From Byssovorax sp. (GTDB lineage: Bacteria > Myxococcota_A > Polyangia > Polyangiales > Polyangiaceae), in contig JANYGI010000125.1 of the NCBI GenBank assembly GCA_025362495.1, forward strand, positions 1-58,334: a DNA stretch of 58,334 bases, written 5' to 3'. Below, piece by piece: positions 21,331-29,765 of this stretch. Position numbers and translations under genes: made by a program. Each line of letters opens with the position of its first letter. Position 1 is the stretch's first letter. Under the pieces are notes generated by a model that saw only the letters and a list, made by a program, of their open reading frames with translations, did no database searches and was not told where the DNA came from.

Positions 21331-21750
21331 ATGGCTGCTTCTCTCCTGACGCGCCTCGAGCACGCCGCGGATCCGAACTCGCTGGAGCGCCATACCTGGC
21401 GCGACAACGACATCGAGGGCGCCGTCTCGCAGCACCTCGCGCGCATGCTCAACACGCGGCAGGGCAGCTGCCTCACGTGCCCTGACTACGGCCTGATCGA
21501 GGTCTCGGAGATCTTGAATGATTTCCCCGACGCCATCGGCATCATGCAGCGGGCGATCAAGAACAGCATCCAGACCTACGAGCCGCGCCTCAAGAACGTC
21601 CAGGTGCGCCACGTGAAGAACGACTACACGCACGAGATGATGCTCGTGTTCGAGATCACCGCGCAGCTCCAGCTCCCTGACGGGCGGCGGCAGTCGCTTC
21701 GCTTCGCCACGAACGTCGACCCCAGCGGCAACGTGAAGATGGGCGGTTGA
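21331..21750 (+). CDS. tssE: T6SS baseplate protein TssE (gp25-like)
   Basis: A 139-residue homologue of phage T4 gp25, which nucleates the sheath at the baseplate. The diagnostic motif 'MLNTRQGSCLTCPDYGL' and the EPR-containing stretch 'YEPRLKNVQV' are present. The ATG at 21331 (MAASLLTRLE) is preferred; a GTG 33 bases upstream extends the frame but adds a non-family leader. tssF follows after 100 bases. The gene order hcp-E-F-G is a classic T6SS baseplate module. Confidence 0.93.
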   Translation: MAASLLTRLEHAADPNSLERHTWRDNDIEGAVSQHLARMLNTRQGSCLTCPDYGLIEVSEILNDFPDAIGIMQRAIKNSIQTYEPRLKNVQVRHVKNDYTHEMMLVFEITAQLQLPDGRRQSLRFATNVDPSGNVKMGG

Positions 21751-21850
21751 AGCTGCGCGATCAGGGAACACGGCCGGTTCCAGGGCGAATCGGCAAGCTG
21801 GCGGTTGACAACCGTCCCCGGTCGACGGTCGACTGACGGGCGCGAGGGGT

Positions 21851-23617
21851 ATGTTCAACAAGTATTATCAGGACGAGCTGACCTACCTGCGCGAGCTCGG
21901 GCGCGAGTTCGCCGCGGCGTATCCGGCCATCGCCCCCATGCTCGCCGAGCGCGGCGATCCCGATGTGGAGCGGCTCCTCGAAGGCGTCGCGTTCCTCACC
22001 GGCAAGATCCGGCAGAAGCTCGACGACGAGCTCCCCGAGGTCATCCACTCGGTCGCTTCGCTGCTGTTCCCGCACTACCTGCGGCAGGTCCCCAGCACCA
22101 GCGTGATCGAGTTCACGCCGCTCCCCAACGTCGTCCGCGAGAAGCTCACCGTCGCCCGCAACGCCGAGGTCGGCTCGGTGCCCGTCGACGGCATCTCGTG
22201 TCGCTTCCGCACCACGCAAGACGTCGAGCTCGTCCCGCTCGCCGTGGACGACGCGCGCATCGACACCGGCGCGCAGCTCAGCCAGTCGCTCCGCATCGAG
22301 CTCAAGATCACCGGCGGGGCCGCGCTCGCCGCGATCAACCTCAGCCAGCTCCGCTTCTACATCCACGGCGAGCGCCGCCTGCAGGACGATCTGCGCCTGT
22401 GGATCGCCGCGCACACCGAGAGCGTCGCGCTCTGCGCGGTCGACGCCGCCGGGCGCGACACCACCGTCTCGTCGCTCCCCGCGAAGGTGATCAAGCTCGT
22501 CGGCTTCAACGAGGACGAGGGGCTGATCCCCTACCCCGCGACGGTGTACCCGGGCTTCCGCTTGCTGCAGGAGTACTTCACGCTCCCGCAGAAGTTCGCC
22601 TTCTTCGACGTCACCAGCCTGGAGACGCTGCCCGCCGACAAGGTCACCGACAGGTTTGCGATCATCATCCAGTTCAAGGACGGCCTGCCCACCGGCACCC
22701 GCGTGACGAAGGAGAATTTTCGCCTCTTCTGCTCGCCCGTCGTCAACCTGTTCGAGCACCCGACCGATCCGATCAAGCCCGATCCCGGCAAGTACGAGTA
22801 CATGGCGCGGCCCACCGGGGCGACGGCCAACGCGTACGAGATCTACAGCATCGACAACGTCGTCGCGATCGCGCGGCGCACCAGCCAGCGCGTGGAGATC
22901 CCCTCGTTCTTCTCGTTCCAGCACGAGCTCGACGAGGCCGCGACGGCGCGCGCGGTGTTCTATCAAATGCACCTGCGCCAGGCCGCGGTGGGCGACGGCG
23001 TCGACATCTACCTCTCGTTCGGATCGCCGCAAGACGTCGGCACGCTGCCCGAGTTCGACGTGATCAGCATCGACGCGACGTGCACCAACCGGCGCCTCGC
23101 CTCGCAGCTCAAGATCGGCGATCTGCGCGTCCCCACGGCCACGTCACCGGCCGTCGCGACGTTCACCAACCTCACCGTGGTCACCTCGCCGCTGGCCCCG
23201 CCGATGGGCCGCGAGCTCCAGTGGCGCGTGCTCGCGCACATGGCGATGAGCTACCGATCGATCACCGAGATCGAGGTGCTCCGCGCCATGGTCGACCTCT
23301 ACAACTTCCAGGCGATCATCGATCGTCAGGCGGCGCGCGCGAACCAGCTCCGGCTCGCGGCGATCAAATCCGTGAAGGTGCGCCCGACGGACCGGCTCTA
23401 TCGTGGGGCGCCGGTGCGCGGCGTCGCCGCCGACATCGAGCTCGACGAAGGTGGCTTCAGCGGTGAAGGCGAGATGTACCTCTTCGCCAGCATCCTCAAC
23501 GAGATGTTCTCCTCGTACGTTTCGCTCAACTCGTTCACTCAGCTCACGGTCACCGGATCCAACACGCGCGTGGTGTACAAATGGGAGCCGAAGAGCGGCA
23601 ATCTCTACCTGATCTGA
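21851..23617 (+). CDS. tssF: T6SS baseplate protein TssF (VasA)
   Basis: A 588-residue TssF. It opens with the diagnostic 'FNKYYQDELTYLRELGREFA' and 'YPAIAPML', and contains 'LLFPHYLRQVPS', the conserved block for TssF. With TssG it forms the wedge of the T6SS baseplate. GAGGGG lies 6 bases before the ATG. The 3' end overlaps tssG by 37 bases, implying translational coupling. Confidence 0.96.
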   Translation: MFNKYYQDELTYLRELGREFAAAYPAIAPMLAERGDPDVERLLEGVAFLTGKIRQKLDDELPEVIHSVASLLFPHYLRQVPSTSVIEFTPLPNVVREKLTVARNAEVGSVPVDGISCRFRTTQDVELVPLAVDDARIDTGAQLSQSLRIELKITGGAALAAINLSQLRFYIHGERRLQDDLRLWIAAHTESVALCAVDAAGRDTTVSSLPAKVIKLVGFNEDEGLIPYPATVYPGFRLLQEYFTLPQKFAFFDVTSLETLPADKVTDRFAIIIQFKDGLPTGTRVTKENFRLFCSPVVNLFEHPTDPIKPDPGKYEYMARPTGATANAYEIYSIDNVVAIARRTSQRVEIPSFFSFQHELDEAATARAVFYQMHLRQAAVGDGVDIYLSFGSPQDVGTLPEFDVISIDATCTNRRLASQLKIGDLRVPTATSPAVATFTNLTVVTSPLAPPMGRELQWRVLAHMAMSYRSITEIEVLRAMVDLYNFQAIIDRQAARANQLRLAAIKSVKVRPTDRLYRGAPVRGVAADIELDEGGFSGEGEMYLFASILNEMFSSYVSLNSFTQLTVTGSNTRVVYKWEPKSGNLYLI

Positions 23618-24669
23618 AGGAGACGCTCGCCGAGATCGAGAACAACGCCCGGCGTTTCTCGTTCTATCGGCTCGTCTATCTTCTCGAACGCGTCTACGCC
23701 AAGTCGCCCCCCGTGGGGCAGCTCGGTCCGGCGTCGGAGGAGAGGATCCGCCTTCGATCAGACACCTCGCTGACGTTCGCCTCGTGCGACATCAGCGAGC
23801 TCAGCCATCACAAGTACGCCGACGGGATCGAGCGCGTGCGCGTCACCAACGCGTTCATGGGCCTCTACGGGTCCACCTCGCCCCTGCCGACGTACTACGT
23901 CGAGCAGATGGCCCAGGTCGACTACCAGGGCGGCCCGCACCCGATCCGCGAGTTCTTCGACGTCTTCCACCACCGGCTGCTGTCGCTCGTTTACCGCACG
24001 TGGACCAAATACCGCTTCTCGGTGATGTACCGGAAGCGGGGCACGGATCCCTTCACGCGCCGGATGTTCTGCACCGTCGGCGTCGACGGCTTCCGCGACA
24101 CCGACGGCGCGCTCGATCGCTTCCTCCACCTGCGCTACGCGCCGCTCCTGGCCTCGAAATCGCGATCGGCGCGCGGCCTCCAGGTCGTGCTCAGCGATCT
24201 CTTCGGCAAGATGGGCGTGAGCATCGAGCAGTTCGTAGGCCACTGGACGATGATCGAGAAGCCCAACCGCAACAAGCTCGGGGTGATGAACCACCAGCTC
24301 GGCGAGAGCATGACGATCGGCCGCTACGTGTACGACGGCACCGGCCGCTTCACGATCGTCCTCGGCCCGCTCGGCTACGACGAGTACCTCTCGTTCCTGC
24401 CCGGCGGCCACCGTCGCCCGCTCATGCGCGGCGTCGTCGCCACCTTCACGCGCGGCCAGCAAGACGTGATGCTCGAGCTCCACGTGAAGACCGACGCCGC
24501 CCCGCGCTTCCAGCTCGGCGCGCCGCGCTCGGCCACGCTGAAGCGCACCGCCTGGCTCGGCGGCGCCGCCGGCGAGCAGTTCGTGATCACCGTCCCCCTC
24601 GAAGAGCAGGCCCCGATCACCGCCGACGACGAGAACGACGAGGACCGCGGCTTCGAGCCTCCGTGGTGA
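23581..24669 (+). CDS. tssG: T6SS baseplate protein TssG (VasB)
   Basis: A 362-residue TssG. Family features include 'FSFYRLVYLLER', 'FMGLYGSTSPLPTYYVEQ', 'REFFDVFHHRLLSLVYRTW' and 'GRYVYDGTGRFTIVLGPL'. It binds TssF and contacts TssK in the baseplate. The ATG at 23581 lies inside tssF (37-base overlap), with a GAAGGAG-like element only farther inside the gene, so the exact start could be slightly downstream. It is the last gene of the plus-strand T6SS module and is followed by a highly structured intergenic region. Confidence 0.95.
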   Translation: MGAEERQSLPDLKETLAEIENNARRFSFYRLVYLLERVYAKSPPVGQLGPASEERIRLRSDTSLTFASCDISELSHHKYADGIERVRVTNAFMGLYGSTSPLPTYYVEQMAQVDYQGGPHPIREFFDVFHHRLLSLVYRTWTKYRFSVMYRKRGTDPFTRRMFCTVGVDGFRDTDGALDRFLHLRYAPLLASKSRSARGLQVVLSDLFGKMGVSIEQFVGHWTMIEKPNRNKLGVMNHQLGESMTIGRYVYDGTGRFTIVLGPLGYDEYLSFLPGGHRRPLMRGVVATFTRGQQDVMLELHVKTDAAPRFQLGAPRSATLKRTAWLGGAAGEQFVITVPLEEQAPITADDENDEDRGFEPPW

Positions 24670-24673
24670 GCGC

Positions 24674-24695
24674 GATCGTTTGAGCGCAAACGATC
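24674..24695. repeat. 22-bp palindromic repeat element, copy A
   Basis: GATCGTTTGA, central GC, GCAAACGATC. Copy B follows 4 bases later (24700-24721), and a nearly identical element occurs 30 kb away at 54482-54503. All three keep the GATCGTT...AACGATC ends. Confidence 0.75.
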
Positions 24696-24699
24696 GACA

Positions 24700-24721
24700 G
24701 ATCGTTGCAGCTCAAACGATC
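24700..24721. repeat. 22-bp palindromic repeat element, copy B
   Basis: GATCGTTGCA, central GC, TCAAACGATC. It matches the copy at 54482 at 20 of 22 positions; only the two central bases differ. Copies A and B together can fold into one 48-base nested hairpin whose outer stem is 12 bp and perfect. As the first structure after tssG it could also act as a terminator. Confidence 0.75.
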
Positions 24722-24737
24722 TCCGGGATCACCTGCG

Positions 24738-24767
24738 AGGCGTTGGTACCGACCGGCCCCAACGCCT
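24738..24767. repeat. Inverted repeat, 9-bp stem
   Basis: AGGCGTTGG (24738-24746) and CCAACGCCT (24759-24767) pair perfectly with a 12-base loop. It is part of the structured tssG-downstream region. Confidence 0.6.
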
Positions 24768-24780
24768 GAGCCGTCGGTGA

Positions 24781-24877
24781 TTTTCGCCGAGCCGGCCGCG
24801 CGGCCAAGGCGGAGGAGGAGCCGTACGCAAGTACGGTGACGACGACAACGCCGGCCCCGTGGCCGGATCGGCGAAAA
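24781..24877. repeat. 97-base imperfect inverted repeat with internal hairpin
   Basis: The outer arms are TTTTCGCCGAGCCGGCC (24781-24797) and GGCCGGATCGGCGAAAA (24861-24877), 17 positions with one mismatch. Inside is a perfect CCGTAC-GCAA-GTACGG hairpin (24821-24836) and further partial pairing. The T-run precedes the stem on both strands, which is the wrong side for a terminator. It ends 10 bases before the stop of the next minus-strand gene. Confidence 0.6.
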
Positions 24878-24886
24878 GCACCAGGC

Positions 24887-25546
24887 TCAGTAGACGATGA
24901 GGCTCTTGATGGCGGCGACCATCTCGTCCTCGATCGGCTCGACGTTCTCGCCGTGGACGATTTGCACGAGGAGCAGGCGGTGATCGCTGCGGATCAGGAC
25001 CTCGTGGGCGAAGTTCTGGTACTCGGGGCGCGAGGGGACGCGCGTCTTCAGGACGTAGGAGCGGGCCTGGGTGTTGGCCGTCGCGAAGGGGGCGCGGCCC
25101 GAGAGGATCTGCGAGCCCTGCTCGTCGACGTCGGCCTCGTAGCGGCGGAGCACGTCGGTCCAGGTGTCTTCCGGGTGATCGACGCGCTCGAAGATCGAGA
25201 AGAGGAACTGGCGCGGCGACTGGTAGGAGATGAAGCGGTGCTGCGGGGTGTAGTCGGCCGAGCGGATCACCCAGTCGATCGGGCGGCCGAGGCGCACGTC
25301 GCCGCTGAGGATGCCCACGCCCACGATCCGCGGGAGGCGCTCGTTCTGCGATTGATCGAGCGGCTTGAAGTACGTCTCCCAGCTGTAGTTCCGGTCGATG
25401 ATCCCGGTGGAGTGCAGGTAGAAGACTTCGTCCCGCTGCGGGGCAGTAGGCGACCCGCCGCACCCGATGCTGAGCGCTCCGAGGAGCGCGAGCGGGGCGA
25501 GCAGGACGATCTTTGCCGCGGGGCGGAGGCGTTGGGCTGACCTCAT
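24887..25546 (-). CDS. Hypothetical lipoprotein
   Basis: 219 residues from ATG 25546 (MRSAQRLRP). The N-terminus is a lipoprotein signal: a hydrophobic stretch, then LGALSIGC with Cys at residue 27. The longer frame from 25810 has no plausible N-terminus and runs into the divergent gene's region. The mature domain has mixed alpha/beta character ('RPIDWVIRSADYTPQHRFISY', 'SPRQFLFSIFERVDHPEDTW', 'HEVLIRSDHRLLLVQIVHGE'). I do not recognise the family. It is transcribed toward tssG and diverges from another lipoprotein gene. Confidence 0.7.
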   Translation of the reverse strand: MRSAQRLRPAAKIVLLAPLALLGALSIGCGGSPTAPQRDEVFYLHSTGIIDRNYSWETYFKPLDQSQNERLPRIVGVGILSGDVRLGRPIDWVIRSADYTPQHRFISYQSPRQFLFSIFERVDHPEDTWTDVLRRYEADVDEQGSQILSGRAPFATANTQARSYVLKTRVPSRPEYQNFAHEVLIRSDHRLLLVQIVHGENVEPIEDEMVAAIKSLIVY

Positions 25547-25754
25547 CGCCGAAACGATAGGCGAAGCGGGACCAGACATCCAAATGATCGAAGGAGTTTG
25601 CCCGCGAGGGCCCGGCCAGACGATGATGACGTCATGGCCTCGGGGCTCGCGAGCAGCGCTCGTGTCCTCCGATCCGGCGCGAATTCTCGGGCCGGGGATG
25701 GGCCCGCTTGCGGCTCCCTCGGATCGGATGGAGCCGGACCTCTGGAGAGGACTC

Positions 25755-26351
25755 ATGGCTGACGCGACCATTTCCTTCGTGATCGCCGCCGCGCTCGCCC
25801 TCGGGCTCACCGCCTGCAGCGGGATCGACGCGGGGATCGACTACCCGAGCGACCTGCCCGACATCGGCCCGCAGCTCCTCACGCCGGAGAACGCGACGAG
25901 CCCGTCGGTCGCCTTCAGCAAGTTCAAGATCGCGCCCGACGCCTGCAAGGGCATCGACACGCACCCGATCACGCAGGCCCTCACCCAGGAAGATTTCACG
26001 CGCTTCCTCGAGAGCCAGGGCCTGAAGATTGAGCCGAAGAAGGCCCGCGACAACCTCTACTGGTACGAGTTTCCCAACGGCAAAGACGGGCCGAACAACT
26101 TCGTTCGCCTGCGCCTCGCGGTGCTCGACAACTCGGCCGGCGCCGCCGCGGATCTGCACTCGTCGCTGCTCGAGCACGGGCCGGGCTGGTGGGGCGTTCG
26201 CCGATCGAACCTCGCGGTGCTCGCTCCGAAGGCGTCGCTGCGTGAGGGCCTCTCGTTCGCGATGAAGCACAAGATGGAATGCTGGGGGATGTTCACCATC
26301 GCCGGGAACGACGACGCCTACGTCGTGCAGGGCCCCTACAGCGAGCTTTAG
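25755..26351 (+). CDS. Hypothetical lipoprotein
   Basis: 198 residues from ATG 25755, which has GGAGAGG 4 bases upstream. The signal peptide ends in a lipobox at 'ALGLTACSG'. The mature protein carries 'KIAPDACKGIDTHPITQALTQEDFTRFLESQG' split by hydrophilic stretches and ends near 'MFTIAGNDDAYVVQGPYSEL'. No catalytic motif is recognised. It diverges from the lipoprotein at 25546 across 208 bases that contain a short ATGACGTCAT palindrome (25626-25635), a possible operator. Two tandem hairpins follow the stop. Confidence 0.7.
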   Translation: MADATISFVIAAALALGLTACSGIDAGIDYPSDLPDIGPQLLTPENATSPSVAFSKFKIAPDACKGIDTHPITQALTQEDFTRFLESQGLKIEPKKARDNLYWYEFPNGKDGPNNFVRLRLAVLDNSAGAAADLHSSLLEHGPGWWGVRRSNLAVLAPKASLREGLSFAMKHKMECWGMFTIAGNDDAYVVQGPYSEL

Positions 26352-26356
26352 TCCCA

Positions 26357-26403
26357 GGAAAGGGCTCGCGCCCTTTCCCCCCGCCGGGCAAAGCCCGTCG
26401 GGG
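26357..26403 (+). terminator. Tandem terminator hairpins
   Basis: The first hairpin is GGAAAGGGC / GCCCTTTCC with a 4-base loop (26357-26378, perfect 9-bp stem). The second is CCCCG-C-CGGGC / GCCCG-T-CGGGG with an AAA loop (26379-26403). They lie 5 bases beyond the lipoprotein stop. No long T-run follows. Confidence 0.65.
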
Positions 26404-26635
26404 CCCCCCATACCCCGAACCGCCATTGCCAATCGGAGCCGAGTGGTGCTCGGCAGTGCGGCGGATCGGTGGGTGGGTGGTGCGTTGTCGGTACTGATGA
26501 CGCTGTCGTTTGCCCCTTCATTTCAGCGGTGATTTCGACGAGTCGATCTTTTCGACGCGGGGCCGTGCGTCGGCAGTTGGCCCCGTAACGCGCGGGATAC
26601 GGCGCAAATCCGTGTGGGAATGTGGTCTCCGGAAG

Positions 26636-26655
26636 CCGAGTCCGTTTAGACTCGG
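26636..26655 (+). promoter_or_regulatory. Stem-loop covering the translation start region
   Basis: CCGAGTC (26636-26642) and GACTCGG (26649-26655) pair perfectly with a 6-base loop. The structure ends 3 bases before the ATG at 26659, where a ribosome-binding site should be. It could limit translation or be a protein-binding palindrome. Confidence 0.4.
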
Positions 26656-26658
26656 GTC

Positions 26659-28836
26659 ATGCGCTTCCGCTCTCTCTTCGTGGCCTGCGTCCTCCCTCTC
26701 GGCGCGATTGGTACCGTGTACGGGTGCTCCGGTGATCCCTCGCCCGAGGACATCTGCGGCTGGCTCGACAACCCGGCCTCGCCCAACTGCGTCGCCGAGT
26801 TCCACGAGGACATCGGGGCCAAGTGCGGCGCGCTGGATCCGACCACCGTCACCGGCACGTTCGCCAAGCGCGAGGCGCTCGACGTGTGCGTGCTGGCCCA
26901 GGGCGGCTCGGTCGTCTTCGATCCGCCGATCGACATCACCAAGTTCCCGACGGGGATGCCGACGCTGATGAAGATCGTCAACGCCGACGGCTCGGCGTGC
27001 GGCGAGATCTCGCAGACGAGCCTGTTCGACTGGTCGCTGAAGATCGCCGCGCCCGTCCCGGTGATGGGCGCGAGCACCGCGTCGAGCAGCAGCGCGTCGA
27101 CCTCGGGCGCGGGCGGCGCCGAGGAGAGCAGCGAGTCGCACTACTCCAGCGGGAAGATCGCCGTCACGAGCCTCGGCGGGCAGACGATCCAGGTCGCCTG
27201 CCCCGCGCCGGACGTCCACGCGAGCGGCGTGCTCACGGCGGCCGAGTCGCACGTGTTCAACCTCAACCAGTCGCTCCAGGCGACGCCGCAGAACGGGTGT
27301 CCGCAGTTCGCGCAGATCATCCCGCAGGCGGTGCTCGAGGTCGATCCGGGCGGCGTGCTCCGCAACGGCTCGGCGCGCTTGCGGATCCAGTTTCCGCCGG
27401 AGGCCAGGGAGGCGAAGAGCTCGGGCCTCGGCGGCGCGAGCGGCACGGGCGGGAGCTCGGGCAGCGGGGCCGCGGTGACGGTCGCTCCCGAGCTCGTCTA
27501 CTACTTCGACTGCGCGATCCCCGGCGCGCTCGAGGTCTGCGCCAACGGGATCCAGGACGGCAACGAGAGCGACATCGACTGCGGCGGGCCCGAGACCAAG
27601 CCGGGCTGCCCCGCCCGCTGCGGCGAGGCCCAGCTCTGCAGCTTCAACTGCGACTGCGACAACGTCTCGTTCTGCGTGCCCGACAAGATGGGCATCAAGC
27701 GGTGCACCGCGAGCGACGCCGGCGTCGTCTCCAAGGCGGCCTGCTCGGGCATCATCTGCAGCAACGGGAAGAAGGATCCGAGCGAGTCGGACACCGACTG
27801 CGGCGGCACGTGCCCGAACAAGTGCATCGACGGCCAGAGCTGCGCCACCAACGACGACTGCGCGGGGAACAGCTGCGCGGCCAAGGTCTGCGGCCCGCCG
27901 AAGTGCAACGATCTTGCGACCAACGGCGACGAGACCGACGTCGACTGCGGCGGCGCGACCTGCTCGAAGTGCGCCGAGACGAAGAAGTGCAAGGTCGGCA
28001 CCGACTGCATGAGCGGCGGCTGCTCGCCCGCGGGCATCTGCTCGGCGTGCTTCAACATGAAGCCGGACACCGGCGAGACCGACGTCGACTGCGGCGGGAC
28101 GGCGTGCGCGGCGTGCGGCGAGGGCAAGACGTGCGTGGTGCCCGCCGACTGCGACACCAAGGCGTGCAACGGCGGCAAGTGCAACGGCTGCACCGACACG
28201 ATCAAGGACGGGATGGAGACCGACACCGACTGCGGCGGTCCGATCTGCTCCAAGGTCTTCACCACGCAGTGCAAGGACGGCAAGACCTGCATGGCCGCGA
28301 GCGACTGCCAGAGCAACGGCTGCCTCAACGGGAAGTGCTCGCCCTGCGCCGACGGGATGCAGGACGGCAACGAGTCGGACGTCGACTGCGGCAAGAGCGG
28401 CATGATGAGCACCGCCAGCGATTGTCCGAAGTGCGACAACGGCAAGGTGTGCGTCGACGCCGAGGATTGCATCAGCGGTCAGTGCGACGGGAACCACTGC
28501 GGATCGTGCACGGACGGCGTGAAGGACGGGTCGGAGAGCGACGTCGACTGCGGCGGCAGCTGCGCGACGAAGTGCCCCGAGGCCAAGATCTGCAACGTCG
28601 ACTTCGACTGCGAGTTCGGCGTCTGCCAGCTCCCGTCCGTCATGACGAGCAGCTCGAGCGGCGGCGGCGGCATGGGCCCCGGCATCTGCAACACCTGCAA
28701 CAACGGCTTCACCGACAGCAACGAGAGCGACAAGGACTGCGGCGGCCTGACCTGCCCGAAGTGCGTCGTCGGCGAGATCTGCAAGGTGAACACCGACTGC
28801 GCGAGCGGCGTTTGCATCGGCAAGCTCTGCAAGTGA
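26659..28836 (+). CDS. Cys-rich repeat surface lipoprotein
   Basis: 725 residues. A lipoprotein signal ends at Cys23 (GTVYGC). A non-repetitive domain runs to about residue 290, with Ser/Gly-rich linkers (for example at 135-160 and 255-275). Then come eight tandem Cys-rich repeats of about 45-60 residues. Each has the pattern C-x-N/D-G...DG-x-E-S/T-D-x-D-C-G-G...C-x-x-C...C...DC...C...C. This repeat family is common in myxobacteria, where database names such as 'tryptophan synthase alpha chain' are mis-assigned. The clustered acidic D-x-D residues may bind calcium and the cysteines probably form disulfides. It is probably surface-exposed. A shorter damaged paralogue follows. Confidence 0.85.
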   Translation: MRFRSLFVACVLPLGAIGTVYGCSGDPSPEDICGWLDNPASPNCVAEFHEDIGAKCGALDPTTVTGTFAKREALDVCVLAQGGSVVFDPPIDITKFPTGMPTLMKIVNADGSACGEISQTSLFDWSLKIAAPVPVMGASTASSSSASTSGAGGAEESSESHYSSGKIAVTSLGGQTIQVACPAPDVHASGVLTAAESHVFNLNQSLQATPQNGCPQFAQIIPQAVLEVDPGGVLRNGSARLRIQFPPEAREAKSSGLGGASGTGGSSGSGAAVTVAPELVYYFDCAIPGALEVCANGIQDGNESDIDCGGPETKPGCPARCGEAQLCSFNCDCDNVSFCVPDKMGIKRCTASDAGVVSKAACSGIICSNGKKDPSESDTDCGGTCPNKCIDGQSCATNDDCAGNSCAAKVCGPPKCNDLATNGDETDVDCGGATCSKCAETKKCKVGTDCMSGGCSPAGICSACFNMKPDTGETDVDCGGTACAACGEGKTCVVPADCDTKACNGGKCNGCTDTIKDGMETDTDCGGPICSKVFTTQCKDGKTCMAASDCQSNGCLNGKCSPCADGMQDGNESDVDCGKSGMMSTASDCPKCDNGKVCVDAEDCISGQCDGNHCGSCTDGVKDGSESDVDCGGSCATKCPEAKICNVDFDCEFGVCQLPSVMTSSSSGGGGMGPGICNTCNNGFTDSNESDKDCGGLTCPKCVVGEICKVNTDCASGVCIGKLCK

Positions 28837-28890
28837 GCGTCGCGATCCGCGGCTGACGGGCGCGAGCCCGGCAGGCGCGTCGCGACGCGA

Positions 28891-28921
28891 GAGGGCGTCT
28901 CGCTCCGGGCGAGGCGCCCTC
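28891..28921 (+). terminator. Terminator after Cys-rich lipoprotein gene
   Basis: GAGGGCGTCTCGC / GCGAGGCGCCCTC form a 13-position stem (one T-G wobble) with a 5-base loop, followed by TTGCTTGTT. A very similar hairpin follows the paralogue (29687-29715). Confidence 0.7.
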
Positions 28922-29013
28922 TTGCTTGTTGCGAACCCGGGGGATGCGCGTCCAGGCTTTATTTCTCGGGAGATCCGCGCGCCGGCGCGAGGAGATCGAG
29001 CGTCACTATTTTC

Positions 29014-29672
29014 ATGAAGAAGCCGCACTCCTCCTGTGTGACCGCGCTGCTCGTCGGCGCCGCGATCGTCACGCCGCGCGAGGCCGACGCGCAGTCGAGC
29101 AGCCTGCAACGCGCCGCCGACGCCCAGGCGAAGTACGACCCCGCGGCGGCGGCGTCTGCCCGCGCTGCGCCGACGGGACGACCTGCGGCGCGAGCGGCGA
29201 CTGCATGAGCGCGACCTGCACGCTCGGCGTGTGCGTGGCGGCCACGTGCTCCGACCTGCAGCGCAACGGCGACGAGAGCGACGTCGACTGCGGCGGGAGG
29301 ATCTGCGGGCGGTGCGGCGACGGTCAGCAGTGCGCGAGCAACGCCGATCGTGCGGCCGCCGGCTGCCTCGACGGCGTGTGCTCCGCGTGCGCGAACGGCA
29401 TGAAGGACGGCGCCGAGAGCGACACCGACTGCGGCAGCGCGTTCTGCGCTGGCGGCGCGGACGGCTGCGCGTGCGCGGCGGCGGGCGACTGCGTCAGCAA
29501 GGGTTGCCTCGACGGGGTGTGCTCGCCCTGCGCCAACGGCACGATCGACGGCGACGAGTCCGACGTCGACTGCGGCGGCTCGCACTGCACGACCAAGTGC
29601 GGGGGCGGCAAGAGCTGCGTCACCGACCTCGACTGCGTGAGCAACGCCTGCGTCGTCTCCCTCTGCAACTGA
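29014..29672 (+). pseudogene. Frameshifted, shortened paralogue of the Cys-rich lipoprotein
   Basis: An export signal (MKKPHSSCVTALLVGAAIV, then READAQS) starts at ATG 29014 but that frame ends at 29208. The Cys-rich repeats (starting near 29150, 'CPRCADGTTCGASGDC') continue in a different frame to the stop at 29670-29672. The switch lies near a GGCGGCGGCG run at about 29140-29155. Three to four repeats of the 'DGDESDVDCGG' type remain, compared with eight in the intact neighbour. The signal differs from the neighbour's lipoprotein signal. It could be a decayed gene, an internal deletion, or a one-base assembly error in a GC repeat that would restore an intact small secreted protein. Confidence 0.65.
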
Positions 29673-29686
29673 ATTGCAAAAACGAG

Positions 29687-29715
29687 AGGGCGTCTCGCGT
29701 TGCGCGAAGCGCCCT
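29687..29715 (+). terminator. Terminator, copy of the one at 28891
   Basis: AGGGCGTCTCGCG / CGCGAAGCGCCCT with a short loop, followed by TTCGTTGT. Its resemblance to the hairpin after the upstream paralogue suggests the terminator was duplicated with the gene. Confidence 0.65.
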
Positions 29716-29765
29716 TTCGTTGTCGATGAATCGAGCTCACCGCGCGGCGAGCGCGGCGGCCTGGA

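Larger units (their letters stand above)
26352..26658. other. Intergenic region before Cys-rich lipoprotein gene
   Basis: 307 bases with no ORF I can support. The first 50 bases hold tandem terminator hairpins (listed separately). The last 25 bases hold a perfect stem-loop just upstream of the next ATG (listed separately). Between them I see nothing distinctive. Confidence 0.5.

Noticed and set aside
27901-27911. Half-site TGCAACGATC resembling the 22-bp palindrome
   Set aside because: Only 10 bases match and no second arm is present; chance is enough in 58 kb of GC-rich DNA.
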